64,000 bases of DNA from Micromonospora echinospora. GTDB taxonomy: Bacteria; Actinomycetota; Actinomycetes; Mycobacteriales; Micromonosporaceae. The notes under the pieces are model-generated. The model saw only the letters and a program-made list of their open reading frames with translations. It ran no database searches and was not told the DNA's origin. Position numbers and translations under genes: made by a program. The stretch's first letter is position 1. Every line of letters begins with the position of its first letter. Positions 44,062 to 53,377 of this stretch are shown here, piece after piece. The stretch is from contig NZ_LT607413.1 of the NCBI RefSeq assembly GCF_900091495.1, positions 7,509,501-7,573,500 of the forward strand, in the 5' to 3' direction.

Positions 44062-44952
44062 GTGGCTTCCAGCAGGGACCGGCAGCGCAAGCTCGCACGG
44101 GAGAAGCTCGACCGGCAGATGGCCCGGCGGGCCGCCCGCGCCAAGCGCCGCCGCCAGATCCAGGCGGGTGTCGGCGCCGGGGTGGTGCTCGCCCTCGTCG
44201 TGGTCGGTTCGGTCTGGGCGCTCGGCGGCTTCGACCGGGATCCGGAGGAGAACCTGGCCGAGCCGGACGTCTGTGCCTGGACGCCGCAGAACGCCGAGGG
44301 CAACGCCGACCTCAAGGACGTCGGCACCCCGCCCACCAAGGGCCTGCCCACCTCCGGCACCCGCCCGATGACGGTCACCACCAACCAGGGCGCCCCGATC
44401 ACCGTCGAGCTGGACCTGGCCGGCGCGCCGTGCGCCGCCGCGAGCATCACCCACCTGGCGGGCCGCTCGTTCTACGACAACACCACGTGCCACGAGATCA
44501 CCACCGAAGGGGCGCTGCGCTGCGGCGACCCGAGCGGCAGCGGCCTCGGCGGGCCGACCTACTCGTTCTACGACGAGAACGTCCCCGCCGCGCCGTCGCC
44601 GAGCCCGGCCGCGGACGACCAGCCCCCGGCGTACCCGAAGGGCACCGTGGCGATGCTCGCCAGCCCGCCCGGCGCCAACAGCAGCCAGTTCCTGATCTTC
44701 TTCAAGGACTTCAACCCGGCGGAGCCGGCGTACTCGGTGATCGGGAAGGTCACCGGTGGACTCGACGTGGTGGAGAAGGTCGGCGCCCTGGAGACCGTGG
44801 ACAATGGGTCAGGGGCGAAGGTCAAGCCGAAGACCGACGTGGTGATCCAGAGCCTGACCGTCGGTGAGCCGGCAACGACGCCGGCGGCGTCGCCGGCCCC
44901 CGCTCCGAGCAGCCCGGCGGCAGCGCCGTCGGCGACTCCGAGCGCCGGCTGA
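44062..44952 (+). CDS. membrane-anchored cyclophilin-type peptidyl-prolyl isomerase, copy 1
   Basis: 296 residues: a basic cytoplasmic N-terminus, one membrane span (34-53), then an extracytoplasmic cyclophilin domain, and a Pro/Ala/Ser tail. The site where cyclophilins have FHR reads C143-H144-E145: the catalytic Arg is replaced by Glu. The QFxI motif reads SQFLIFF. It may bind proline peptides without full isomerase activity. GTG 44062 is chosen by the ribosome site GAGGAAGGGG and by homology to the next gene. It is the first of two tandem paralogues. Confidence 0.85.
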   Translation: MASSRDRQRKLAREKLDRQMARRAARAKRRRQIQAGVGAGVVLALVVVGSVWALGGFDRDPEENLAEPDVCAWTPQNAEGNADLKDVGTPPTKGLPTSGTRPMTVTTNQGAPITVELDLAGAPCAAASITHLAGRSFYDNTTCHEITTEGALRCGDPSGSGLGGPTYSFYDENVPAAPSPSPAADDQPPAYPKGTVAMLASPPGANSSQFLIFFKDFNPAEPAYSVIGKVTGGLDVVEKVGALETVDNGSGAKVKPKTDVVIQSLTVGEPATTPAASPAPAPSSPAAAPSATPSAG

Positions 44953-45010
44953 CCGCCAGCCCACACCACATCCGCGGCAACTGACCGCCGAGACACGACG
45001 AGGAGTGACC

Positions 45011-45844
45011 GTGACGTCCACCAGAGAGCGGCAGCGCGCGGCGGCGCGGGCCCGACTCGAGCGGGAGATGGCCGAGCGTGCGGCCAAGGCCCGTAAGCGC
45101 CGGCAGATGCAGGCGATCGTCGGGGCGGGGGCGGCCCTGCTGCTCGTGGTCGCCGGCACGGTGTGGCTCGTGGCGAGCCTGGGCGACGACGAGACGGACA
45201 CGACGGCCACGCCCGCCGGCACCGCTCTCTGCGTCTGGAACGAGGCGCCGGCCGACCAGCGCACGCCGCAGACCAAGGACGTCGGCCTGCCCGGCACGCA
45301 GCAGCCGAACGTCGGCACCCAGACCATGACGATCGACACCAACCTGGGGCCGATCACCGCCAAGGTCAACCTTGCCGACACGCCCTGCACGGCGGCCAGC
45401 TTCACCCACCTGGCCAGCAAGAACTTCTTCGACAACAGCAAGTGCCACCGGCTGGTGACCGAGGGGCTGAAGGTGCTCCAGTGCGGTGACCCGAGCGCCA
45501 CCGGCAAGGGCTGGCGGGAGACCGACGGCACCGGCGGCCCGCAGTACCGGTTCGCCGAGGAGAACCTGCCCACCGACGAGCGTCCGCCGTACCCGGAGGG
45601 CGTCATCGCGATGGCCAAGTCCGCCGAGCCGGGAAGCACGGGCAGCCAGTTCTTCATCGTGTACGGCGACTCGCAGCTCAGCCCGGACTACACCGTCCTC
45701 GGCACGATCACGCAGGGAATGGACATCGTCAAGCAGGTCGGCGCGGCCGGGCACGACAACGCCTTCGGCCAGCAGGCCGGTGGCGGCCACCCCAAGAAGG
45801 AGGTCGTCATCAACAAGCTGACCATGAGCGAGATCCAGAGCTGA
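45011..45844 (+). CDS. membrane-anchored cyclophilin-type peptidyl-prolyl isomerase, copy 2
   Basis: 277 residues, same layout as the preceding gene: basic N-terminus, membrane span 35-55, extracytoplasmic cyclophilin fold. Here the catalytic site is C145-H146-R147, so the Arg is kept, and SQFFIVYGD matches the canonical SQFFI. GTG 45011 has AGGAG 8 bases upstream. A 57-bp gap after copy 1 suggests an operon arising by duplication; this copy is probably the active isomerase. Followed by a strong terminator. Confidence 0.88.
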   Translation: MTSTRERQRAAARARLEREMAERAAKARKRRQMQAIVGAGAALLLVVAGTVWLVASLGDDETDTTATPAGTALCVWNEAPADQRTPQTKDVGLPGTQQPNVGTQTMTIDTNLGPITAKVNLADTPCTAASFTHLASKNFFDNSKCHRLVTEGLKVLQCGDPSATGKGWRETDGTGGPQYRFAEENLPTDERPPYPEGVIAMAKSAEPGSTGSQFFIVYGDSQLSPDYTVLGTITQGMDIVKQVGAAGHDNAFGQQAGGGHPKKEVVINKLTMSEIQS

Positions 45845-45860
45845 CGCACCCGCTCCACCG

Positions 45861-45890
45861 AACGCCCGCCGGCCCGTCCGGCGGGCGTTT
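45861..45890 (+). terminator. terminator after the cyclophilin pair
   Basis: AACGCCCGCCGG (45861-45872) and CCGGCGGGCGTTT (45878-45890) form a 12-bp stem with a 5-base loop and a short T-run. Confidence 0.88.
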
Positions 45891-46255
45891 CGCATCCGGG
45901 CACCTGCCCGTGCGCGCGGCACGGGGCGACAGCCGAACCCGTCGGACCGGCCCTTCACTCACCGTGATCCACGCCTGACCCGGCACCCACCGTCCTCCCG
46001 CCCCTTGTTCTGCATCCGAAACCGCGCCAGCCACCTTCCGTAACCACGGGTGTCGGCTTGCCGGGTATAGCGCCAGCTCAGCGTGATGGTGCGTCAAGGG
46101 GTGCAGAGCAAAGGGCCAAGACGGGACGCGGGGGTCGTCACGGCACGTCACCCTGCGTGACCCGTCCTCAGCCATTGCGCAGGGTGACGCCGCGTCAGCG
46201 CGTGGACCCTCCGGGCGCGGTGCCCTGGGACCGGGAAGGGAGGAAGGGACGTGGG
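45891..46255. other. intergenic space between cyclophilin terminator and rel
   Basis: 365 bp with no convincing gene; open frames here lack codon bias and similarity. Only the hairpin at 46146-46189 stands out. Both neighbouring genes end here, so no promoter is expected. Confidence 0.5.
46146..46189 (-). terminator. candidate rel terminator
   Basis: CGTCACCCTGC (46146-46156) and GCAGGGTGACG (46179-46189) pair perfectly over 11 bp with a 22-base loop, 66 bp past the rel stop. Confidence 0.5.
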
Positions 46256-48754
46256 TCAGGCGCCCGAGGTCACCCGGTACGCGTCGAAGACGCCGTCGAC
46301 CTTACGGACGGCGGCCAGCAGGTGACCGAGGTGCTTCGGGTCGGCCATCTCGAAGCTGAACCGGCTCACCGCCACCCGGTCGCGGGTGGTGGTGACGGTG
46401 GCGGAGAGGATGTTGACCCGCTCCTCGGAGAGCACCCGGGTCACGTCGGCGAGGAGCTTGTGCCGGTCGAGGGCCTCCACCTGGATGGCGACCAGGAACG
46501 TGGAGGCCGAGGTGAGCTTCCAGCTCACCTCCACCACGCGTTCCACCTGCTCCTTGAGGTCCTCGGCGTTGGCGCAGTCGTCCCGGTGGACGCTCACGCC
46601 GCCGGAGCGGGTGACGAAACCGAAGACCGCGTCCGGCGGGACCGGCGTGCAGCAGCGGGCCAGCTTGATCCAGACGTCGCTGACGCCCCGGACCACCACA
46701 CCCGGGTCGTGGCTGGACGCGCGGCTGCGGGGCGGACGGGTCGCCACCGCCGTCTCGGCGATGTCCTCGACCGCGCCCTCCTCGCCGCCGTACGTGGCCA
46801 TCAGCTTCTGCACCACGGACTGCGCGGAGACCTGGCTGTCCCCCACTGCGGCGTAGAGCGAGGCCACGTCGGCCAGGTGCAGGTCCCGGGCGATGGTCAT
46901 CAGCGCGTCCGAGGTGAGCATCCGCTGCAACGGCATGCCCTGCTTGCGCATCGCCTTGACGATCGCGTCCTTGCCGGCCTCGATCGCCTCCTCGCGCCGC
47001 TCCTTGTTGAAGTACTGCCGGATCTTCGTCCGCGCCCGGGGGCTCTTGACGAAGCCGAGCCAGTCCTGCGTCGGGCCGGCCGTGTCGGACTTCGACGTGA
47101 AGATCTCGATGACGTCGCCGTTGGAGAGCGTCGACTCCAGCGGCACCAGCTTGCCGTTGACCCGTGCCCCGATGCACTTGTGCCCCACCACGGTGTGCAC
47201 CGCGTACGCGAAGTCCACCGGCGTCGAGCCGGTCGGCAGCGGGATGACGTCGCCCTTCGGGGTGAAGACGTACACCTCCTGGCTGGACAGGTCGAACCGC
47301 AGCGCGTCCAGGAACTCGCTCGGGTCCGCCGCCTCCCGCTGCCAGTCCAGCAGCTGCCGCAGCCAGGTCATCTCGTCGATGTGCGCCGGTGGGCCGACGA
47401 TCTGGGTGCCCTTGTGCTCCTTGTACTTCCAGTGCGCCGCGATACCGAACTCGGCGGTGCGGTGCATGGCGTACGTGCGGATCTGCATCTCGACCGGCTT
47501 GCCGGTCGGCCCGATGACCGTCGTGTGCAACGACTGGTACATGTTGAACTTGGGCATCGCGATGTAGTCCTTGAACCGGCCCGGCACCGGCTGCCAGTTC
47601 GCGTGGATCACGCCCAGCGCGGCGTAGCAGTCCCGCACCGTGTCGACCAGGATCCGCACCCCGACCAGGTCGTAGATGTCGTTGAAGTCCCGACCCCGCA
47701 CGATCATCTTCTGGTAGATCGAGTAGAGGTGCTTCGGCCGGCCGGTGACCTCGGCCTTGATCTTCGCGACCTTCAGGTCGGTCTGCACCTTCTGGGTCAC
47801 CTGGCGCAGCAGCGCCTCGCGCTGCGGCTGGTGCTCCCCGATCAGGCGGTTGATCTCCTCGAACCGCTTCGGGAAGAGCGTGCCGAAGGCCAGGTCCTCC
47901 AGCTCCCACTTGATGGTGTTCATACCCAGCCGGTGGGCCAGCGGGGCCAGGATCTCCAGCGTCTCCTTGGCCTTCTGCTCCTGCTTGGGGCGGGGCAGGA
48001 AGGTGAGGGTACGCATGTTGTGCAGCCGGTCGGCGAGCTTGATGACCAGCACCCGCGGGTCCTTCGCCATGGCGACCACCATCTTGCGGATGGTCTCCGC
48101 CTTGGCGGCGTCGCCCAGCTTGACCTTGTCGAGCTTCGTCACCCCGTCGACCAGGAGCGCGACCTCGCCGCCGAAGTCGGCCCGCATCTGGTCGAGGGTG
48201 TACTCGGTGTCCTCGATGGTGTCATGCAGCAGCGCCGCCACCAGGGTGGTGGTGTCCATGCCGAGGTTGGCCAGGATGGTGGCGACCGCGAGCGGGTGGG
48301 TGATGTACGGGTCGCCGGACTTGCGGTACTGCCCGGAGTGCCAGCGGGCGGCCATGTCGAAGGCGCGCTGGAGCAGCCGGGCGTCGGCCTTGGGGTGGTT
48401 CTCCCGGTGGGTGGAGATCAGCGGCTCCAGCACCTCGCTGACCTGGGAGGTCTGCCAGGGCGCGTTGAACCGGGCCAGCCGGGCCCGGACCCGCCGGCCG
48501 GTGGGCGCGTTGGCCAGGGCGAACCCGCCGCCCGACGTGAGGTCGGACGGGTCGTCGGCCACGAGCGAACCGGCCACGGGGGCCGTTCCGTCGCCGCCCA
48601 GCGGCACCGGCAGCCCGGCCCCGCCGGTGCCGGCCGGGGGACTGCCGTCGGGAAGCCGCGTCAGGCCAATCCCGGTCTGGTCGGTCGCCGAGCTGTCCGC
48701 GTCGCCTGTCGGATGCACCGTGCCCTCCACCGGAGGAACGACATCGTAGGACAC
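46256..48754 (-). CDS. rel: bifunctional (p)ppGpp synthetase/hydrolase Rel
   Basis: Makes and degrades the stringent-response alarmone. 832 residues: a variable N-terminus of about 85 residues, the HD hydrolase domain ([16 protein letters not shown] near residue 176), the RelA/SpoT synthetase domain ([24 protein letters not shown]), TGS domain ([25 protein letters not shown]), a helical/CC region and a C-terminal ACT domain ([23 protein letters not shown]). GTG 48754 is chosen over GTG 48766 because GAGGAGG sits just before it. It follows apt on the same strand; the yajC-secD-secF-apt-rel order is typical of actinobacteria. Confidence 0.95.
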   Translation of the reverse strand: MSYDVVPPVEGTVHPTGDADSSATDQTGIGLTRLPDGSPPAGTGGAGLPVPLGGDGTAPVAGSLVADDPSDLTSGGGFALANAPTGRRVRARLARFNAPWQTSQVSEVLEPLISTHRENHPKADARLLQRAFDMAARWHSGQYRKSGDPYITHPLAVATILANLGMDTTTLVAALLHDTIEDTEYTLDQMRADFGGEVALLVDGVTKLDKVKLGDAAKAETIRKMVVAMAKDPRVLVIKLADRLHNMRTLTFLPRPKQEQKAKETLEILAPLAHRLGMNTIKWELEDLAFGTLFPKRFEEINRLIGEHQPQREALLRQVTQKVQTDLKVAKIKAEVTGRPKHLYSIYQKMIVRGRDFNDIYDLVGVRILVDTVRDCYAALGVIHANWQPVPGRFKDYIAMPKFNMYQSLHTTVIGPTGKPVEMQIRTYAMHRTAEFGIAAHWKYKEHKGTQIVGPPAHIDEMTWLRQLLDWQREAADPSEFLDALRFDLSSQEVYVFTPKGDVIPLPTGSTPVDFAYAVHTVVGHKCIGARVNGKLVPLESTLSNGDVIEIFTSKSDTAGPTQDWLGFVKSPRARTKIRQYFNKERREEAIEAGKDAIVKAMRKQGMPLQRMLTSDALMTIARDLHLADVASLYAAVGDSQVSAQSVVQKLMATYGGEEGAVEDIAETAVATRPPRSRASSHDPGVVVRGVSDVWIKLARCCTPVPPDAVFGFVTRSGGVSVHRDDCANAEDLKEQVERVVEVSWKLTSASTFLVAIQVEALDRHKLLADVTRVLSEERVNILSATVTTTRDRVAVSRFSFEMADPKHLGHLLAAVRKVDGVFDAYRVTSGA

Positions 48755-48918
48755 CGGCCTCCTCACCCTTCGCCGGAAAGAGCCGACCGTAGCCGGTCGC
48801 CCGAGTACGCCGCCCGGCGGGTAACCCTCCGGTCAGCAAAGGGCAATGCTACCCGCCGGGGACCTGGTGTGCCGCTCCGCCGGACGGCCCGCGCCGGGTC
48901 CGTCCGACGGCCGTCGGA

Positions 48919-49482
48919 TCAAACAGTCAGCAGGGCATGGACCGGACGCGGCGCCAATCGTTGCCGGCCGCCGAGGAAGGCCAGTTCCATCAGGACGGTG
49001 AACCCGGACACCGTGCCACCGGCCCGCTCCACCAGGTCGAGGGTGGCCCCGGCGGTGCCCCCGGTGGCGAGGACGTCGTCGACCACCAGGACGCGGTGTC
49101 CGGCGGTGAACGCGTCCTGGTGCACCTCCAGGGTCGCCTCGCCGTACTCCAGCGCGTACGAGGCCGAATGGGTGGCCCGGGGCAGCTTCCCGGCCTTGCG
49201 TACCGGCACGACCCCGACGCCGGTGGCGTACGCGATGGCGGCGGCGACCACGAACCCGCGTGCCTCGATGCCGGCCACCACGTCGAAGGAGTCCCGCCCG
49301 TGGTGGGCCACGATCCCGTCGACGACCTCCCGGAACACCGCACCGTCGGCGAAGAGCGGCATCAGGTCCTTGAACACGATCCCGGGCTTCGGGAAGTCCG
49401 GTACGTCGAGTACCCGGCCGGCCACCAGTTCGGCGACGGCGGGACCGCTGTCCCCGCGTACCCCGGTGTGGGTCTGCGTCAC
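48919..49482 (-). CDS. apt: adenine phosphoribosyltransferase
   Basis: Salvages adenine to AMP using PRPP. 187 residues with the PRPP-binding motif VVDDVLATGGTA (133-144), FPKPGIVFKDLMPLFAD (30-46), the conserved stretch for this enzyme, and GIEARGF (71-77). The frame is open to 49527, but GTG 49482 with AAGGGGG just upstream and the typical family length is preferred. It lies between secF and rel, and a hairpin separates it from secF. Confidence 0.93.
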   Translation of the reverse strand: MTQTHTGVRGDSGPAVAELVAGRVLDVPDFPKPGIVFKDLMPLFADGAVFREVVDGIVAHHGRDSFDVVAGIEARGFVVAAAIAYATGVGVVPVRKAGKLPRATHSASYALEYGEATLEVHQDAFTAGHRVLVVDDVLATGGTAGATLDLVERAGGTVSGFTVLMELAFLGGRQRLAPRPVHALLTV

Positions 49483-49501
49483 GTTTGCCCCCTTCAACGA
49501 C

Positions 49502-49544
49502 ACGGCGTCCTTCAATGCTGCCCGCACAGCATGAAGGACGCCGT
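49502..49544 (-). terminator. hairpin between secF and apt
   Basis: ACGGCGTCCTTCAATGCTG (49502-49520) pairs with CAGCATGAAGGACGCCGT (49527-49544) with one bulged base, a stem of about 18 bp. It lies 48 bp past the secF stop and 20 bp before the apt start, so it may end secDF transcription or act as an apt leader structure. Confidence 0.75.
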
Positions 49545-49591
49545 AACGTCGCCAGTCGGCGGGTGGGGCGCGTCACGCCCCACCCGGTGGA

Positions 49592-50779
49592 TCAGCGGCG
49601 CTTGCCGCCGGGTCGGTTGCCCCCGCCGCCCGCGGGACGGCCGCCCCGCGCGCCGGTGGGCCGCTTGCCGGTCGGACGGGCGCCGACCTTCGGCGCCGCG
49701 CCGGCCAGCGCCGCGGCCTCCGGGTCGATCGGCTCGTCGCCGCCCTCGGTGGACTTCGGGGTCCCCTTCGGGGTGACCTCGCCCCGGGCGATCGCACCGC
49801 GCCGGGCCAGGATCCGCTTGTTGTGCGCCTGGATGCGGGGCTCCTGGTTCTTCAGCACCACCAGCAGCGGGGTGGCCACCAGGATCGAGGTCAGGAAGGC
49901 CACCGCCATACCGACGAAGAGCACCAGGCCGAGGTCCTTCAGGGTGCCCGCGCCGAGCAGGCCGGCACCGATGAAGAGCAGACCGCCGACGGGCAGCAGC
50001 GCGACCACCGAGGTGTTCAGCGACCGCATCAGGCTCTGGTTGACCGCCAGGTTGGCGGCCTCGCCGTACGTCTGGTTGTTGTTGGCGGTGATCCCCCGGA
50101 CGTTCTCCTGCACCTTGTCGAAGACGACCACGACGTCGTACAGCGCGAAGCCGAGGATGGTGAGGAAGCCGATCACCGTCGAGGGGGTCACCTCGAAGCC
50201 GATCGCCGAGTAGATACCGGAGGTGAGCACCAGGTTGAGGAAGAGCGAGCCGACCGCGGCGGCGGCCATCCGCCACTCGAAGCGCAGGACCAGGTAGACC
50301 GTCACCAGCGCGACGAAGATGACCAGACCGAGGACGGCCCGCGAGGTGACCTGGCTGCCCCAGGCCGAGCTGACCCGGTTGGCGCTGATCTGGTCGGCGT
50401 TGAGGCCGAACTCCTCGGCCAACGCGACCTTGACCGCCTCGGCCTCCTGGGCGTCCAGCTCCGAGGTGCGCATCTCGTAGAAGTTGCCGCTCGGGCCCCC
50501 GACCTCCTGCGCGGTGACCAGCTCGGCGCCGCCGCCGGCGCTGGCGAGCGCCTCCTCGGTGACCGTCTCGGTCCGCTCCAGGGTGCCGACGCTCGCCGGC
50601 ACCTGGAACGAGTTGCCGCCGCTGAACTCGATGCCGAGCTTGAAGCCGCTCACCAGGAAGCTGAGGATCGCGAGCAGGACGAGCGCCCCGGCCACGCCGA
50701 ACCAGAGCTTGCGGCGACCGACGACGTCGAGACCGGCCTCGCCCCGGTACAGCCGGGTCGCCAGACCACTACGAGCCAT
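49592..50779 (-). CDS. secF: protein translocase subunit SecF
   Basis: Membrane partner of SecD that uses the proton gradient to drive secretion. 395 residues, six membrane spans; the first span and periplasmic loop start with LVSGFKLGIEFSGGNSFQV, and the membrane part includes the DVVVVFDKVQENVRG signature of SecF (VVxFDRxRE-like). The start ATG 50779 follows the secD stop by 1 bp. The C-terminus is an extended basic Gly/Arg/Pro tail (about 60 residues, ending GNRPGGKRR), common in actinomycetes. Confidence 0.94.
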   Translation of the reverse strand: MARSGLATRLYRGEAGLDVVGRRKLWFGVAGALVLLAILSFLVSGFKLGIEFSGGNSFQVPASVGTLERTETVTEEALASAGGGAELVTAQEVGGPSGNFYEMRTSELDAQEAEAVKVALAEEFGLNADQISANRVSSAWGSQVTSRAVLGLVIFVALVTVYLVLRFEWRMAAAAVGSLFLNLVLTSGIYSAIGFEVTPSTVIGFLTILGFALYDVVVVFDKVQENVRGITANNNQTYGEAANLAVNQSLMRSLNTSVVALLPVGGLLFIGAGLLGAGTLKDLGLVLFVGMAVAFLTSILVATPLLVVLKNQEPRIQAHNKRILARRGAIARGEVTPKGTPKSTEGGDEPIDPEAAALAGAAPKVGARPTGKRPTGARGGRPAGGGGNRPGGKRR

Positions 50780-50780
50780 C

Positions 50781-52685
50781 TCAGGCCTCCTTGACGCGCG
50801 GGTTGCGGGTGGTCGGCTGCTCGTCACCCTTGGCCGGGAGCACCCGGCCGAGGCCGCTCACCCGGGGCGACAGGAAGGCCCGGGTGCGGGCGAACATCGC
50901 CATGATCGGGTGCCGGAAGAGGAAGACCACCACCAGGTCGAGGACGGTGGCCAGACCCAGGGCGAAGGCGAAGCCCTTCACCGCGCCGACCGAGACGATG
51001 TAGAGCACCACGGCGGACAGGATGGTGATCGCGTTCGCCGAGATGATCGTCCGGCGGGCCCTGGTCCAGGCGCGGGGCACCGCGCTGCGTGGGCTGCGCC
51101 CCTCGCGGATCTCGTCCTTGAGCCGCTCGAAGTAGATGACGAAGGAGTCCGCCGCCACACCGAGCGAGACGATCATGCCGGCGATGCCGGCGAGGGTCAG
51201 CGTGAAGCCGATCTGCCGGCCGAGGAAGACCAGCGCGCCGAAGACCAGCAGCGCCGACAGCACCAGGCTCAGGAAGATCACCGAGCCGAGCAGGCGGTAG
51301 TAGAAGAACGCGTAGACGATGACCAGCAGCATGCCGATGCCGGCGGCGAGCAGACCGGCCCGCAGGTGGCTCTCGCCCAGGGTGGCGGAGACGTTCTGCT
51401 GCTCCTGCGGCTCGAAGGTCACCGGCAGGGCGCCGTAGCGGAGCTGGCTGGCCAGGTCGCTGGCGGTGCGGTTGTTGAAGCTGCCGGTGATCTGCGAGTC
51501 ACCGGTGAGCACGCCCTGGATCTCCGGGGAGGAGATCACCTTGTTGTCGAGCACCACGGCCACCCGGCACTTGCCGTCCTGGCCGAGCGCGGTGGCGTCG
51601 CAGGCCTGGCCCTCGTTGTTGAAGGCCTCCCGGGTCAGCGCGGTCCACTTCCCCTGGCCGTCGCCAGAGAAGTTGAGGCTGACCACCCACTGGCCGGTCT
51701 GGTCGAGAGCCGGGTCGGCGTCCTCGACGTCGGTGCCCTGCACCTTGGCGATGTCGAGGAGGTACTTGGCGCCGCTCTCACAGGCCACCGCCGGCTGCTT
51801 CGGGTCGCTGATCGAGCCGGCCGGCCGCTTGTCGAGCTGCTCGCAGGTGATCGTCGGCACGTTGAACTGCACGGTCGCCGGGAGCACCGCGACCTCGCGC
51901 GGGGTCAGGGTGCCGAACGGCTTGAGCCGCTCGGCGAGCGTCGGGTCGGCGCTGACGTTGGCCGGGGCCTGGAGGCCGTTGGCGGCCTGCCACGCGGCGG
52001 CCCCGACCTTCTGCTCGACGGCCTTGCGCTGCTCCTCGACGCCCTGCGGCACCGGCTCGGCGCTGGCGCTCGGCGCGGGGGCGCTGGCCGACGCGCTCGG
52101 AGCCGGGCTGGCGCTGGCCGACGGGGCCGGTGCGCCGCCGCCCTGACCGCCGGCGCTCGGCGAGGCGGAGACCTGCGGCGCGGCGCTGCCCGACGGGGCG
52201 GGAGCGGCACTACCGGAGGGAGCCGGGGCAGGGCTGCCCGACGGGGCCGGGGTGGCCGGCGGCGGGGTGGCGGCGGCGCCGCTGCCGTCGGCGACCTTGA
52301 GCACCTTGCGGAACCGCAGCTCGGCCGCGCTGCCCACCTCGGTCAGGTCCCGGTTCTCACCGGGCAGCGAGATGACGATGTTCCGGTCGCCCTCGGTGAC
52401 CACCTCGGCCTCGGCGACACCGAGCGCGTTGACCCGGTTGTCGATGATGGTCCGGGCCTCCTCGAGGCTCTCCGCGCTCGGCGGACGGCCGTCGACGGTG
52501 TTGGTCGCCTCCAGCGTGAGCCGGGTGCCGCCGACCAGGTCCAGCCCGAGCTTGGGCTCGAGCCGGTCCTTCCAGCCACCGCTGGCACCGCCCGCGAAGA
52601 ACACCAAAAGATAGAGGACGACGAAGATGACGCCGAGCACGGCGAGCTGCCGTCCCGGCCGCATCTGTCCCTGAGGTGGTGCCAC
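50781..52685 (-). CDS. secD: protein translocase subunit SecD with long Ala/Pro/Ser linker
   Basis: 634 residues; first membrane span about 15-30, then GLDLVGGTRLTLEA (48-60), the SecD motif, the large periplasmic P1 region, and the C-terminal bundle with VSLGVAADSFVIYFERLKDE (the SecD/SecF D5-type motif). Between residues about 134 and 215 there is an insertion of almost only Pro, Ala, Ser and Gly (PAPSGSAAPAPSG type), not present in most SecD. GTG 52685 start by ribosome site and fold start. It is followed by secF at 1 bp. Confidence 0.92.
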   Translation of the reverse strand: MAPPQGQMRPGRQLAVLGVIFVVLYLLVFFAGGASGGWKDRLEPKLGLDLVGGTRLTLEATNTVDGRPPSAESLEEARTIIDNRVNALGVAEAEVVTEGDRNIVISLPGENRDLTEVGSAAELRFRKVLKVADGSGAAATPPPATPAPSGSPAPAPSGSAAPAPSGSAAPQVSASPSAGGQGGGAPAPSASASPAPSASASAPAPSASAEPVPQGVEEQRKAVEQKVGAAAWQAANGLQAPANVSADPTLAERLKPFGTLTPREVAVLPATVQFNVPTITCEQLDKRPAGSISDPKQPAVACESGAKYLLDIAKVQGTDVEDADPALDQTGQWVVSLNFSGDGQGKWTALTREAFNNEGQACDATALGQDGKCRVAVVLDNKVISSPEIQGVLTGDSQITGSFNNRTASDLASQLRYGALPVTFEPQEQQNVSATLGESHLRAGLLAAGIGMLLVIVYAFFYYRLLGSVIFLSLVLSALLVFGALVFLGRQIGFTLTLAGIAGMIVSLGVAADSFVIYFERLKDEIREGRSPRSAVPRAWTRARRTIISANAITILSAVVLYIVSVGAVKGFAFALGLATVLDLVVVFLFRHPIMAMFARTRAFLSPRVSGLGRVLPAKGDEQPTTRNPRVKEA

Positions 52686-52896
52686 GGTTGTCCTGTCTCC
52701 CTGCTGCGGTCGCGCCGCTGGTGGTCGGCGGCGGGGGTCAGGCCGGTGTTCCGGCCACACGTGTCGAGGGTGTACGTCGGCGCCGGCCCGGACGGGCACG
52801 AAACCGGCCCGGGGCCGTCGTACGTCCGGGTCGACACCGACGTCGACCTACTATCCACTTATTTCGATCCACGCGCTGCCCCGTGGGGCCCGCGGG

Positions 52897-53241
52897 TCAC
52901 TCCTTGACGTCGGCGTCCTCGACGACCTGGTCGGTCGACTCGCTCCGGTCGGCCTGGCTGACCACCCGGGCGATGGCCGGGCGGGCGTACCGGGTCTGGA
53001 CACCCGGGGCGACCTCGAGCAGGACGGTGTCGTCGGCGACGCCGGTGACCGTGCCGTAGAGCCCGCCGATGGTGACCACCTCGTCACCGGGACCGAGGGC
53101 GGACTGCATCGCCTCGGCCTCCTTGCGGCGCTTCTGCTGGGGGCGGATCATCATGAAGTACATGACGCCGAAGAGCAGAGCGATCATCAGGATCGGCGTC
53201 AGACCGCCGGCTCCCCCACCGCCCTCTGCTGCGTAAAGCAC
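52897..53241 (-). CDS. yajC: preprotein translocase subunit YajC
   Basis: A 114-residue single-span protein: membrane segment LTPILMIALLFGVMYFMMI at about 14-32, then the RPQQKRRKE motif and the conserved LGPGDEVVTIGGLYGTV stretch typical of YajC. GTG 53241. It belongs to the Sec holotranslocon with SecDF. The C-terminal acidic tail (about 18 residues) is normal for actinobacteria. Confidence 0.93.
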   Translation of the reverse strand: MLYAAEGGGGAGGLTPILMIALLFGVMYFMMIRPQQKRRKEAEAMQSALGPGDEVVTIGGLYGTVTGVADDTVLLEVAPGVQTRYARPAIARVVSQADRSESTDQVVEDADVKE

Positions 53242-53377
53242 GGTAAAGACCTTCCCATTGGCCCCCGGCCCGACGGGGGGCGCCGGAGCGGAGGCATGTT
53301 CTCACGTCCTGTACAGACCGCGGCGAGTCTAATCCCTGCACCTGAGAACGCCGAACGCCGCACGGATCACGTTCACA

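Noticed and set aside
45845..46255. A small gene or RNA in the space before rel
   Set aside because: Open frames lack bias and the only structure is terminator-like.
46256..48754. Rel as a single-function enzyme
   Set aside because: The intact HD motif (HDTIED) and synthetase domain both stand, so it is bifunctional.
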